Shown here: positions 10,601 to 17,411 of the stretch, in pieces | How the letters are laid out: every line of letters begins with the position of its first letter | How positions within the stretch are numbered: the first letter of the stretch is position 1 | Assembly: GCA_903863885.1 (NCBI GenBank) | Contig: CAIPEB010000608.1 | Location: forward strand, 1-64,000 | Reading direction: 5' to 3' | DNA from: an uncultured Planctomycetaceae bacterium | GTDB lineage: Bacteria > Planctomycetota > Planctomycetia > Pirellulales > Pirellulaceae | DNA: 64,000 bases | Position numbers and translations under genes: made by a program | The notes under the pieces: generated by a model | What the model was told of the DNA's origin: nothing | Databases searched by the model: none | What the model saw: only the letters and a program-made list of their open reading frames with translations

Positions 10601-12132
10601 AGGTTTTCGCCGGGGCCGAATGCAGTGCCGAACACGCTGCCCTGGACGCTGATGTCCGATCCGCTCGAACTGGTTGAGAGCAGTACCGACGCGCCGTCCG
10701 CGAGCACGAGGTCGCCCTGGAAAAGCAGATTTCCCTCGTTGACGATGTCGGCTGCATCGCTGAAGGCAATTGTCGGTGCGACGAGCGTGAGTTGGTGACC
10801 CGGGGAGCCGATCGCATCGATCTCCGCGAGCACGTTGATCGAGGACGCCGCGATCAGCGTCACGTCGCTGGTGGTCAATTGCTGAACGATCGTTGCGGCC
10901 AAAAGTGCATCAATGTCAATCGTGTCGGGGTCCAGGACAAGCCGTCCGGCGATTCCGGATGTTCCCGTGAGGTCCGCCGAGCGAGCGAAGACGATCGACT
11001 CGCCGCCGGAAATCTCGGCGTAGCCCCCCTTCATTCCTCGCGCTGAGATCGCTCCGTGCGAGGCCGCTTCCTGGTCCGCCCACACGATCACCGATCCGCC
11101 GCCGGCATCGCCGTTTGCCTCAATGCGTGATCCGGCAAGCAACTCGACGCGTCCTCCCGTCAGCGACACTTCGCCGCCGATTTCGCCGGGTGAGGTGTCG
11201 GAAACATCGATGCGGCCGGAGAAAGACAGGATGCCGTCCCGGGCGGCGTTCAGCGTAACCTTGCCTCCCGCGACGGACAGCGACGCGTCGAATTGAATCG
11301 AGCCGCCTGAGACGGCGAGCGATTCGGCTGGATTGCTGAAAAGGAACTCGGTGGAAGCGAATACCCTGTCGCTGTTCAACAATCCGGCACGCAGGAGAGC
11401 ACCTGAGTTCGTCGTCGTATTGCTTGCAGTATCGCTGATCAACAGCGTCGCCGATGCATCGGCCGACCTCATAATCAGGTGATCAGCCGGCAGTTGACTG
11501 TGGACGCTTCCGACGTCGGTGTAGCGAATGCTCGCGGACGTTGCGTCGGCTGCGTAGGAGCCGAACATCAGCTGGAACGAACCGTCTCCGCCGCCGTTGA
11601 ACTGCTGGATCAGGGTATCGGCGTGCTGGCCGACGAGAATCAGCGAGTCTCCGACCGTCAGACCACCACCGTTTCCGAGGAATTCGATGCCGCCTGCCGG
11701 GCGCGGGTCTCCGCCGGAGAAATCGATGGTCAGAATATCGCGGTCGCCGGAGCCTTGAATTCGAATCGCCGACAAATCGGCGACGTTGCCGGCGAAAGCC
11801 TCCTGGCCGCTGACCGAGATCTGCAGTTGGTCGCCCTGGCGGGCCAGCGAAAACGAATCGGACTGGCCGTCGTCAGCCAGCGATCCGGCGTCTACGGTCA
11901 GTATGCCGGCCGCGTCGACCCACGCCGCAGGCGTTGCCGAGAGCACGCGTCGCCGCTCGAGTTCCCAGACTTCCAGGTTCGGGTAGAGCGCGCGGCCTGA
12001 CTCTCGGGCCCGCCTTTTGCGGCGGGTCCATCCCAGGACGCGTCGCAGAGTTCGTTTCCAGGCCGTGGAGCGAATCGGACCACACTCCTTTAAACGCACC
12101 CACCTCGCGGATGGCTGCGGACTGCGGGCCAC
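1606..12132 (-). CDS. Giant extracellular beta-repeat protein, 3508 aa
   Basis: The frame opens at GTG 12132; GTG 12099 is an alternative. The N-terminus is basic and carries LEVWELERRRVLSA at about residues 53-66, the planctomycete-type motif of extracellular giant proteins. Two families of tandem repeats follow. Block A has about seven units of roughly 100-130 aa, each with a TLHDDVTT-like and an ARVVLDGL-like segment. Block B has about ten units of roughly 130-150 aa, with NGPVEL, IRFTxNAPIDS, NFNADIGA and LVVTEAxGVxFG segments. The composition (Gly, Asp, Thr, Val; almost no Cys) suggests a beta-helix or beta-solenoid. A distinct C-terminal region of about 350 residues lacks the repeats and ends in a hydrophilic tail. 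I see no anchor motif. The gene lies 55 bp after a similar giant gene, probably in one operon. An adhesin, surface-layer or matrix role is inferred only from architecture. Confidence 0.9.
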   Translation of the reverse strand: MARSPQPSARWVRLKECGPIRSTAWKRTLRRVLGWTRRKRRARESGRALYPNLEVWELERRRVLSATPAAWVDAAGILTVDAGSLADDGQSDSFSLARQGDQLQISVSGQEAFAGNVADLSAIRIQGSGDRDILTIDFSGGDPRPAGGIEFLGNGGGLTVGDSLILVGQHADTLIQQFNGGGDGSFQLMFGSYAADATSASIRYTDVGSVHSQLPADHLIMRSADASATLLISDTASNTTTNSGALLRAGLLNSDRVFASTEFLFSNPAESLAVSGGSIQFDASLSVAGGKVTLNAARDGILSFSGRIDVSDTSPGEIGGEVSLTGGRVELLAGSRIEANGDAGGGSVIVWADQEAASHGAISARGMKGGYAEISGGESIVFARSADLTGTSGIAGRLVLDPDTIDIDALLAATIVQQLTTSDVTLIAASSINVLAEIDAIGSPGHQLTLVAPTIAFSDAADIVNEGNLLFQGDLVLADGASVLLSTSSSGSDISVQGSVFGTAFGPGENLTFQSDSGTIRVAGTIGQGATLDTLNVNAGSGDIWLESMVEGVSAVTLNTSGTTNILGPLGGSDPIGRLFTDADGVTRIGAGITASGTLEFNDAIELTADVTLTSHGLAGVFFRGTVDGDGNGPWNLTVETTDLTAVIEFDDAVGGSQPLAGLTIHNAGLLTMSSAADVTLLGDFFQSGSGIVETAADVTTDGGSVTYMSAVTLTGDAAITSTTGDIVFQGLLDAWTGGGESLSLSTQSGNITFHDIVGGTTPLGTLEIITAADVEFLAPLTAGNLIQQAGTGMTTIHDNVTTFASAGLDLTADRVVLDGTLIATSGHGIVRFNAVTELTGDTLVDAAGTISFLQEVTAPSGNSLTLASDENIRFQDAGWSGPGNTFGALTITRAVDVEAFGAIDAASIVQTAGSGVTTLHEDVTTAAPEGLDLATARVVLDGLTINAGGDGGARFDAPVELVGSVAIVAGGTIRFLKTVLSPGGGDLHLDSGADIYFEGPVGAAFGDSLGQVTIEQAVDVEAFSTINAGSLTQLAGSGTTTLHDDVTTSGAEGVALTTSRVVLDGLVMTADWEGAVTFDAPVELTGDVVINAGSDIRFLQTVVSPISAASNLTLGTEANVAFQEAVGNHSGGALGAITITRAANVDVFGTIEAAGLTQLTGSGTTSLHSDVTTYLQGIDLSTMQVVLDDSDGLLSLVAAGGGIVRFNAPVELVVNTTIDAGGPITFVDSITSSVGAFLTLASDSDVRFEDSVGPDDAALGDITIARAVNVDSFGTIEAASLTQLAGYGTTTLRYDVTTSGPDGVQLTAARVVLDGLAITAVGGGSASFDAPVELTGDVAINAEAGIRFVRTLLSPDNSAFGLTLGTDGDILFQEAVGNVSGDALGAVTITSAVNVEAMLTIDAASVVQQTGTGTTTFRDGLRTSAPQGLDITTDNVVLDGLEILTGGGGIVRFDAAVDLSGDAGVNADGTITFEQVLTSSANAALTLTSEADILFRNTVGSDAGDAIGPLTIVNAVNVTADSSVFAASLVQLSGSGTTTLRGNVTTTAPEGVDITSTHISLDSSTPDVPVVIGTNGGLARLNGPVTLASEAIIETAGGDIVFTRLATIDGEPLTNSSLTLSADSGSVSFHANIGDVQPIGRLVVTRADGGVSFGGPGNPVTSVQTLGEIDIGNTDAIAGGITLDAGDGKSLLFSTTSGRVRMNGPVELNSDAEFDTTDAGSANGAEIRFTRNAPINSEAGEDNDLILNAGIEGTVTFNANIGADRALGQLIIRSAYGVAFGNNEDVSDPDFAPVDTVRVDGDPDPANLDAFDIDIGSNTPIGEGTITLNGGDGGSIVFTTTADRVRFNGAIVLESDARVDTSDGGAEAGDEIRFTLNATIDSRSTENNDLVLSSGATGIVNFNADIGAIDPLGQLIVTEAMGVVFGGDAGIGDPDFAPVSAVRLGGDLDPSNPDAFDIDIGSASPIGDAGIILNGGDGRTIAFTTTADRVRFNGETQLWSDASIDTTDGGLAAGAEIRFTLNAPVDSQGGENNGLTLSAGAEGTASFNADIGASHVLGHFVVTDAYGVTLGNAPTEPDFAHISSINVDDGAAPSELPTYGVDLGRSSNIGDGGIVLDAGEGNTLAINTAADRVRLNGAVTMRSDAIVDTTFGNAAPLGADILVDGSIDGAADGPTANLSLVSHSGAITVTGVVGGLVPLGALSLQDNHLESTGPAVFRKSVYATSLVTFGRTYAVEFRDGGMIQDAVEFLNTGGVVLGDEAGDTTTFGNGLISVASDTSIGGTVETLDLNIEMRNVRVIANSHVRTAGGTVLFRGFVDSEAEEFNDLELTAEAGAVEFRADIGSQWALNQLVVNSADSVVFGRDFSPVHAINVLSEVDLGRDSTIAQGIQLNGGAGGLLALNTTGGPVRLNGPVELQSSVRIRTSDNGSTGAGIRFTQNAPVDSQSGETNYLTLSAGTGGTVNFNADIGSSVALGRLVVTEASEVAFGSDVDLADSDLAPLSVVRVTGDPANPGAWGIDLGSVESIGPGGIKLNAGDGSTISIVTTADKIRFNGAVELQSNVLLDTTDGNAFAGAETRFTIHAPIDSQPGEHNNLTLTAGTAGIVNFNGDIGAVSAPGRLVVTDARGVMFGNDSFDPQLDLGPISFVRLDGDPIDPSAWALDVGSVSPIGDLGIWFDAGHTPSSQPLTLHLTTTGDAVRLNGAVQLRSDVAMDTSDSDPSAGAQILFTNNAPIDSRAGQSNDLTLTAGTGGVEFNTSIGSQVALDRLEVTRADNGVIFGGADDPGGGTGDQGPVPIVNAIGGINIGSISVITGGIVLNAGADQRMEVGSDGTDIRFNGFVTLASHVAISTGDSTVGDIVFTDESTIDSDSGERNELVLTAGLGRVAFNADLGTREALSLLEITQADGGVVFGEGDTPDGDMGDLGPVGFVYVTAYIDVGSLAPIAGGIVLNAGQGVEMVVQASEGFARWNGPIELRSPAFIDTSAASGDITFTDETTIDSVTDEYNSLRLNSAGGGIFFNANVGTGELGDQTIGNLTVEMAGTIVTAASRIWTSGDIDFFAAPSDFYAGDILISEVAPGLSEIVGRQVTMLAGGLITIENGASVAAFSNGGWVTDPIGRVSNIPPLLRIVPPDPNRGLNLTDRVQVITGTFGGEEEKGDNLELGSNFTLVVVWDDGITNTITNLHAGDHVVLHVSESGEGEPVITHVSDTGPIHYVLSHEYTIAHLLTVTEYAYATINIFDDSAIYFQDVRPFDLNEVGDYTRVRVAREQLLYAELPKEFVPPAPLRPVDTGVALFEATQISVEGSRRLEDLAAIAQTNVANVRLIYIVRVSAGGAESDPYLLPDDALNNLTALFEKFKTEGLPDGRYRIYLKEVGFPPRKVVEFYKSGDTFGDPIREPGRGSNPLPKEEAEAGLPRSSGARSMEQPHHRGDGNGGASSPASALFTPRQTPDRLVQPAVAELAASLEAVRQSLSPDSWAQRIDDALQQSSSDIMSRGARLRRQLQDP

Positions 12133-12187
12133 TGGTTCCCCGCGGTCCGCAGTTCGTCAGTCGATTCGCGGTTGCTGTAATCGCGGG

Positions 12188-15100
12188 TCAGGGTCCAGGG
12201 TGGAAAACCACGACCGGGGCATCTAGCACCAGCATACCCGCGGTTTCCGCTGCGTCATATTGCATTCCGTCAAACGTCGAACCTGCCCAGAATAGATCAA
12301 TTTTTTCGGTAGCAGAGAGCGTCGTCTTGTCCGAAACCGTCAGGACATTGGCGTCAATGCCGTCGGAGCTGTTTACCAGATCCCCGGTAGCATCCACGGT
12401 CAAGTAACCCTTGGCCGTTGTTTCGCCCAGCACGGTGTCGTGCGCGTGTATCAACGTGATGTTCTTGCCGGTCAGCGACACTTCCCCAGTGTACTGCGAT
12501 GTCGCATAGACAAGGGCTATATCGTAGTAAACATCGACTCCCGCCGCCTTGGCGATGAACGTCGCTGTTCCGCCAACCACTACTCCGCCACCGTCGTTGA
12601 TCGTGCCGGCCGCCTCAACGGACAGGTTGCCGTCGATGCTCGAATCGCCGAGCACAATGCTCTGGCCGTTTACCAAGAGCACATCGTCACCCGTGGCCGT
12701 GACCTTGACAATATGGAAGGTATTGGACGAATTATCTAGCGTGACGTTGCCGGCCACGTCGAGTGTAGTGGTCCCGACAACTGCGATGACGCCGATCTGA
12801 TCGAGATCGCCGCTGGTCGTGACTGTCAGTGTATTGGCACTGACGGGGCCAAGACGCAGTTCTGACGAGTCAACCAGCGTGACCGCATTTGCGGCCGTCA
12901 CTGTCACTTCGTTGAAGTCGTTGCCAACGCTGTTCAGGGTGATGTCGTTCGAGGCACCCGCATCGAGCGTAGCCTTGCCGGTAACCGAGAGGGTTCCGGT
13001 GTTGGTGATGTCACCGTCTGCTTCGACGCTCAGGTTGCCCGCAATCGTCGAATCGCCGAAATCCACATTCGTGGAGTTTACGATCGATACGTTGACGGCC
13101 GAAACCGTCATCGTGACGTTCATCCAGTTGGCCGGGTTGGTCAGAGTAATGTCGTCGGCAACAAGCAGTTCCACACCGTTCGCAGTTGATACCGCGCCGG
13201 TCTGGACCAGTGCGCCGCCCGCAGTCAGGATCAGCGAGTCGGCGTTGACCCCGGCCAGACTCAAGTCGTCGCTGTCAGTCAGAGTAACGGCGCCGCCGGA
13301 CGTTATTGCTACTTCGCTGAAGTTGTTCCCGGCATCATCCAGCGTGATGTCGTCAGTGCCGGCATCGAACGTGGCCTTCAGCTTGATTGAAAGCGCGCCG
13401 CTGTCGGTGATCGCTCCGCCCGCCGTGACGGAAAGAGCGCCGCCGACTGACGAGGCGGCCAGTTCAACGCCATCGGCTTCCCGGAGGGCGACGCTGCCGC
13501 CGGCGGTGAACCCGACCGACGACAAACTGTTGTCAAAACTGTTGAGGGCGATGCTATCCACGGTGCCCGCGGCCAGTGTTGCCACGCCGGTGACATCCAG
13601 GATGCCGCTCTGAGTGATGCCTTTGCCCGCCGTCACGGCCAGCGTGCCGCCAATAGTCGACGCTCCCAACGTCAGAGCATCCACATCAGTGATGGAGACG
13701 TTTCCGGCAGCCGGGAAGGCAATTGTCCGGAAGTTGTTGCTGGCATGTTGCAGCGTGACATCGGCAACTCCCGCATCGAAACTGGCCAGTTTGGCGACAG
13801 TCAACGGGCCGGATTGAGTGATGGCACCGCCTGCAACGACCGTCAGATTTCCCTTCAGGTTCATGGCCGCCAGGACGATTCCGCCTGTGTTCGTGAGCAG
13901 GACATTACCGCCGGCGACGACGGATACCGCGCCGGTCAGGTCATTTCCCGCGTTGTCCAGCGTAATGCTGTTCGTCGAACTGCTGGTCAACGTGGTCGTC
14001 CCGTCCACCAGAATTGCAGCGGTCTGCGTCAACGCACCTTTTGCATTGACGATCAGATTGCCGACGATATCAATCGCCCCCAACACCAGGGCGTTGGTGT
14101 CAGTCAGTGATGCGTTGCGCCCCGAAACGATCGACACACTGGAGAAATTGTTGGTGGCGGTCGTCAGCGTAATATCACTGGTGGTCGGTACGGTCAACGT
14201 CGTGGCCCCAGTAACGACCAATGCGCCGATCTGAGTGATCGACCCGTCGGTGGTTTCCAGGCCAAGAGTTCCCGAGATTTTCGACGCAGCCAGAGTCAGA
14301 TCGCCGTCCGTATCCTTGAGTGACACGTTCGCGCCGGACGTGATGGCCACTTGCCCCAAGGAGTTGTCATGCGTCGAAAGATTAATGTCGTTTGCGGATC
14401 CGGCGGCCAGTGTCAGTTTGCCGGTGACGTCAATGCCGCTGGTCTCAGTGATGGCGCCGTTGGAGGTTACTCCGAGCGTACCCGTGACCGTGCACGCTCC
14501 CAGGACGATCGCGCCGGAATTGCGGAGCGTTACGGCGCGGCCGTAAATGGCCACGGCCCCGCCGAAGTTATTGTCGGTCCGGCTGAGCGTAATGTTGTTG
14601 GCCGCTCCGGCGTTCAATGTCGTGGTGCCGGGCACAACCAATCCGCCGGTTTGGGTAATGGCTCCAACGGTTGTGATTTCCAGGCTGGATGCGTCGGCCG
14701 GAGGACCTGCAACATCATTCAGCACGATCGCGCCGAGCACTAAAGCGTTTGAATCTCTCACCCAAACGTCATTTGCGGCCGCGACAGTCAGCGTGCCGAA
14801 ATTGTTCGCGGCGTTATTCAGCGTAATGTCCGCCGTGCCCGTATTGAAACTCGCAATCTTCGTCGCTACCACGGCCTCGGACTGAGTAATGTTGTCGTTG
14901 GTCGTGGTGACCGTCAAATTCCCCGCGATTTTCGACGCACCGAAGTTCGTCGCAACCGTGTTCTTGAGAAGCGTGTTTCCGCCGGTGACGTAAATCGTTC
15001 CGTCCAAGACGTTGTCCGACCCCAGCGTAATGGTGCTCGCAGCACCGACCGCCAAGATCGTATTGCCCGTCACATCCAAGACGCCGGACTGAGTGATCGA

Positions 15101-15850
15101 TCCTCGGCTGCTGGAACTCAAACTGGCTTGAACGCTCAGGCTTCCAGCGACGGTGCTCGCTCCCAGAATCAGCGAATTGACGTCCTTTAGCGACACATCA
15201 TCCGCGGCAGTAACTGCGACGGACAAGAAGTTGTTGGCAGGATTCGACAGCAGGATATCTGAGGTGCCTGCATTGAGAGTCGCAGCGCCGCCCACAACCA
15301 TCGCGCCTGTCTGAGTCAATCCTCCGCCTGCACCGACGCTCAGTGTGCCCGTAATGCTCGTCGTTCCAAAGATGAGCGCAGCATCTCGGGTTACCGCGAC
15401 GTTCTTGCTCTTGGTGACCGCGAGGCTTTCGACGCTCTTCAAGTCGATCGCAACGCTGGCATTAGGTTGAATGTTCTGGACTGCCAGCGAATCGGTGCCA
15501 CCTTTTGCATCGAAGCTGATCGTGTTGACATTGTTCGAATTGGGGCCCGTCATCCTTGCCTGGAATTTGCCGGCATAATAGATGTCAACGTAACTCGTCT
15601 GACCGATCAGGGACACAGCGTCATTGCTAGCGTCACCCGTAAGTGAGAGAGTGCCGGTTCCTGCATCCCATGCAGCCGTAACGGCCAGCATTCGCCGGTC
15701 TTCGCATCCCTCAAATGCCAGCAGCCTGGCACGTCGGCCGGCATTCCGCCGCTTGCGGAAGTTCGTTCGGCTGCGATTGCCGCGCGACAAAATGCCCCTC
15801 AGAAGTCGGGAAAGGAAACCGCCGCGATTGTGACCGTACGAGTTACCCAT
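12188..15850 (-). CDS. Large extracellular beta-repeat protein, about 1220 aa
   Basis: The frame extends to ATG 15874, but ATG 15850 has a purine-rich GAGGGG a few bases upstream and is preferred. A basic N-terminus rich in Arg carries FEGCEDRRMLAVT, the same kind of motif as in the neighbouring giant protein. The rest is about 15 tandem units of roughly 70 aa. Each unit reads approximately as an ITQSGxLxVTGxATL strand, an ITLxxAxNNF segment and an xALxLGAS turn, like a beta-helix of the filamentous-haemagglutinin type. I see no catalytic motif, transmembrane helix or sorting signal at the C-terminus. It is the first gene of a probable operon with the 3508-aa protein and is divergent from the gene at 16146. 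A surface or secreted structural role is inferred; export by the HlyD/TolC locus nearby is only a hypothesis. Confidence 0.88.
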   Translation of the reverse strand: MGNSYGHNRGGFLSRLLRGILSRGNRSRTNFRKRRNAGRRARLLAFEGCEDRRMLAVTAAWDAGTGTLSLTGDASNDAVSLIGQTSYVDIYYAGKFQARMTGPNSNNVNTISFDAKGGTDSLAVQNIQPNASVAIDLKSVESLAVTKSKNVAVTRDAALIFGTTSITGTLSVGAGGGLTQTGAMVVGGAATLNAGTSDILLSNPANNFLSVAVTAADDVSLKDVNSLILGASTVAGSLSVQASLSSSSRGSITQSGVLDVTGNTILAVGAASTITLGSDNVLDGTIYVTGGNTLLKNTVATNFGASKIAGNLTVTTTNDNITQSEAVVATKIASFNTGTADITLNNAANNFGTLTVAAANDVWVRDSNALVLGAIVLNDVAGPPADASSLEITTVGAITQTGGLVVPGTTTLNAGAANNITLSRTDNNFGGAVAIYGRAVTLRNSGAIVLGACTVTGTLGVTSNGAITETSGIDVTGKLTLAAGSANDINLSTHDNSLGQVAITSGANVSLKDTDGDLTLAASKISGTLGLETTDGSITQIGALVVTGATTLTVPTTSDITLTTATNNFSSVSIVSGRNASLTDTNALVLGAIDIVGNLIVNAKGALTQTAAILVDGTTTLTSSSTNSITLDNAGNDLTGAVSVVAGGNVLLTNTGGIVLAAMNLKGNLTVVAGGAITQSGPLTVAKLASFDAGVADVTLQHASNNFRTIAFPAAGNVSITDVDALTLGASTIGGTLAVTAGKGITQSGILDVTGVATLAAGTVDSIALNSFDNSLSSVGFTAGGSVALREADGVELAASSVGGALSVTAGGAITDSGALSIKLKATFDAGTDDITLDDAGNNFSEVAITSGGAVTLTDSDDLSLAGVNADSLILTAGGALVQTGAVSTANGVELLVADDITLTNPANWMNVTMTVSAVNVSIVNSTNVDFGDSTIAGNLSVEADGDITNTGTLSVTGKATLDAGASNDITLNSVGNDFNEVTVTAANAVTLVDSSELRLGPVSANTLTVTTSGDLDQIGVIAVVGTTTLDVAGNVTLDNSSNTFHIVKVTATGDDVLLVNGQSIVLGDSSIDGNLSVEAAGTINDGGGVVVGGTATFIAKAAGVDVYYDIALVYATSQYTGEVSLTGKNITLIHAHDTVLGETTAKGYLTVDATGDLVNSSDGIDANVLTVSDKTTLSATEKIDLFWAGSTFDGMQYDAAETAGMLVLDAPVVVFHPGP

Positions 15851-15874
15851 ATTGCCCCCCTCATGATAGAGCAT

Positions 15875-16145
15875 ACCATCTAGCTTAACAGATGCGGAAA
15901 ATCTCCCTAGAAATGGGTATGCCTACGAACGAGTTCATGGTAACTCCCCCCAACTGTGCAAGCAAGAGAAAAGCCATGGACATGCCGCCAAATCGCGATG
16001 TCAGATTTGGGCGGATGGCTAGGAAGAGTAGTGTGTGCGGTTGCGGTAAATGTGACTGATTGCGCATGCGGACAGCCGACGAAGATAAGCCCAGTGAGCA
16101 TAACCGGCAGCGTCTACCGCTACCCCCGCACCTCGGATACGCGGC
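15875..16145. promoter_or_regulatory. Divergent intergenic region between repeat-protein operon and DUF gene
   Basis: These 271 bp separate two divergently oriented genes and must contain both promoters. No conserved operator, riboswitch or convincing -35/-10 pair could be identified by eye. Several short frames are open here on both strands, but none has a plausible start signal. Confidence 0.4.
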
Positions 16146-17348
16146 ATGATGAGCGCATTCCGCGAAATTGGCACTGAATCATGCACGCCGCGCAGGCGTC
16201 GCTCGGACTTACCGTCGAGCAAGCAACCGGCGGCCCGAACTACGTCGGGGACTCAGCAAGTCTCCGCCAAGGTGCGGCAATCGATTGCCGGATGGATTGC
16301 GGCCGTCGGATTGGCCATTGCAGTCGGTGTCCTGGCGGCGACTTGCCTGAACCGAGCTCTTCTGCAATCGAATCAAGCCCCGGCCCCGAGTCCGAGGCAA
16401 CATGCTGGTGGGCCGATCCGAGGGTGTGTGGGAACGGCAGGTAAATCGTCCGTCGACGAGCCTGCATCAAAAGTCGTTTCGTTGCGAAGGGGTCCGTCGC
16501 CGCCGAACCGCGTCGAGGACGCCCTGCAGTTGACGAGCTACTTTGGGCACGAGAAGGAATCGAAGTGGACCAAGAGCCTCGAATGGGAAGACACTTCGAC
16601 GAAGCTTGCTGGCCCCGATTCGATCGTCCCGTTACCTGCTGTTGAAGAAGTCGAAGTGCATGCGGATGTGGCGGATGACAAACCCGCGGAATCCAAGTCG
16701 GGGGAAGTCAACAAAGCGGGCCGGCCTTCGGACCTGAAGAGTCCCATCTGCCGATTGGCCGCCGTGCCCTCTGCTGAAGCGGAGTTGGTTTCAGCCATAC
16801 AGTTACCGGCATCGCCTGCGACAGAGGCATCCCGATCACCGGCACTGGCCGCACAGCCCGAAGAAATCGCATCACCGCAACCTGCTTTGGAGATCGACAG
16901 GCGGCCGGTCAGGTCCATGACAATCGATATCCGCGCTCGGGGAGGGGCCGTTCCCGACAACCTGGCCCGCGAGCAGTTATCGCGGATGCAGACTCTCAGC
17001 GACACTGCGTCTTTGCGAGAGTGGTCGCCCTTTGCGTATCAATGGGAAGCGCCCGGCATGTGTCATCAGCCGCTGTATTTTGAGGAAGTTTCGCTGGAGC
17101 GGCTTGGTCGGAGGCCGATTGGACCGCGATTCATCCAGCCCGCCATTTCCGCGGCCCATTTCTTCGGAACGGTTCCGCTTCTGCCCTACGCGATTGCCAC
17201 GAACCCCCCGAGTGTTCTCGTATACACGCTGGGTGAGTACCGGCCGGGGTCAGACGTCCCTTGCGACCTGCGGCGACCTCCTTTCAGTCTGCGCGGACTG
17301 TCGGTCCAATCTGCCGCGGTTACCGGTTTGATATTGATGATCCCGTAG
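16146..17348 (+). CDS. Single-pass membrane protein with conserved planctomycete-type C-terminal domain
   Basis: This is a 400-aa protein. A basic N-terminus is followed by one transmembrane helix at about residues 46-68, then a low-complexity linker of about 180 residues. The compact C-terminal domain, about residues 270-400, contains QPLYFEEVSLERLG, AAHFFGTVPLLPYA and VYTLGEYRPGS. I recall very similar C-terminal segments in hypothetical proteins of other planctomycetes, but cannot verify this here and know of no assigned function. The topology suggests a periplasmic C-terminal domain. The gene is divergent from the giant repeat proteins and convergent with the M50/HlyD locus, so it sits between a putative cargo and a putative exporter. 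ATG 16149 is an alternative start. Confidence 0.7.
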   Translation: MMSAFREIGTESCTPRRRRSDLPSSKQPAARTTSGTQQVSAKVRQSIAGWIAAVGLAIAVGVLAATCLNRALLQSNQAPAPSPRQHAGGPIRGCVGTAGKSSVDEPASKVVSLRRGPSPPNRVEDALQLTSYFGHEKESKWTKSLEWEDTSTKLAGPDSIVPLPAVEEVEVHADVADDKPAESKSGEVNKAGRPSDLKSPICRLAAVPSAEAELVSAIQLPASPATEASRSPALAAQPEEIASPQPALEIDRRPVRSMTIDIRARGGAVPDNLAREQLSRMQTLSDTASLREWSPFAYQWEAPGMCHQPLYFEEVSLERLGRRPIGPRFIQPAISAAHFFGTVPLLPYAIATNPPSVLVYTLGEYRPGSDVPCDLRRPPFSLRGLSVQSAAVTGLILMIP

Positions 17349-17411
17349 CCGATTGCGCGTTGCCGCACTTCGGAAGCCGATGCGCATCACAACGCGAAAA
17401 TCTTTGCGCGT

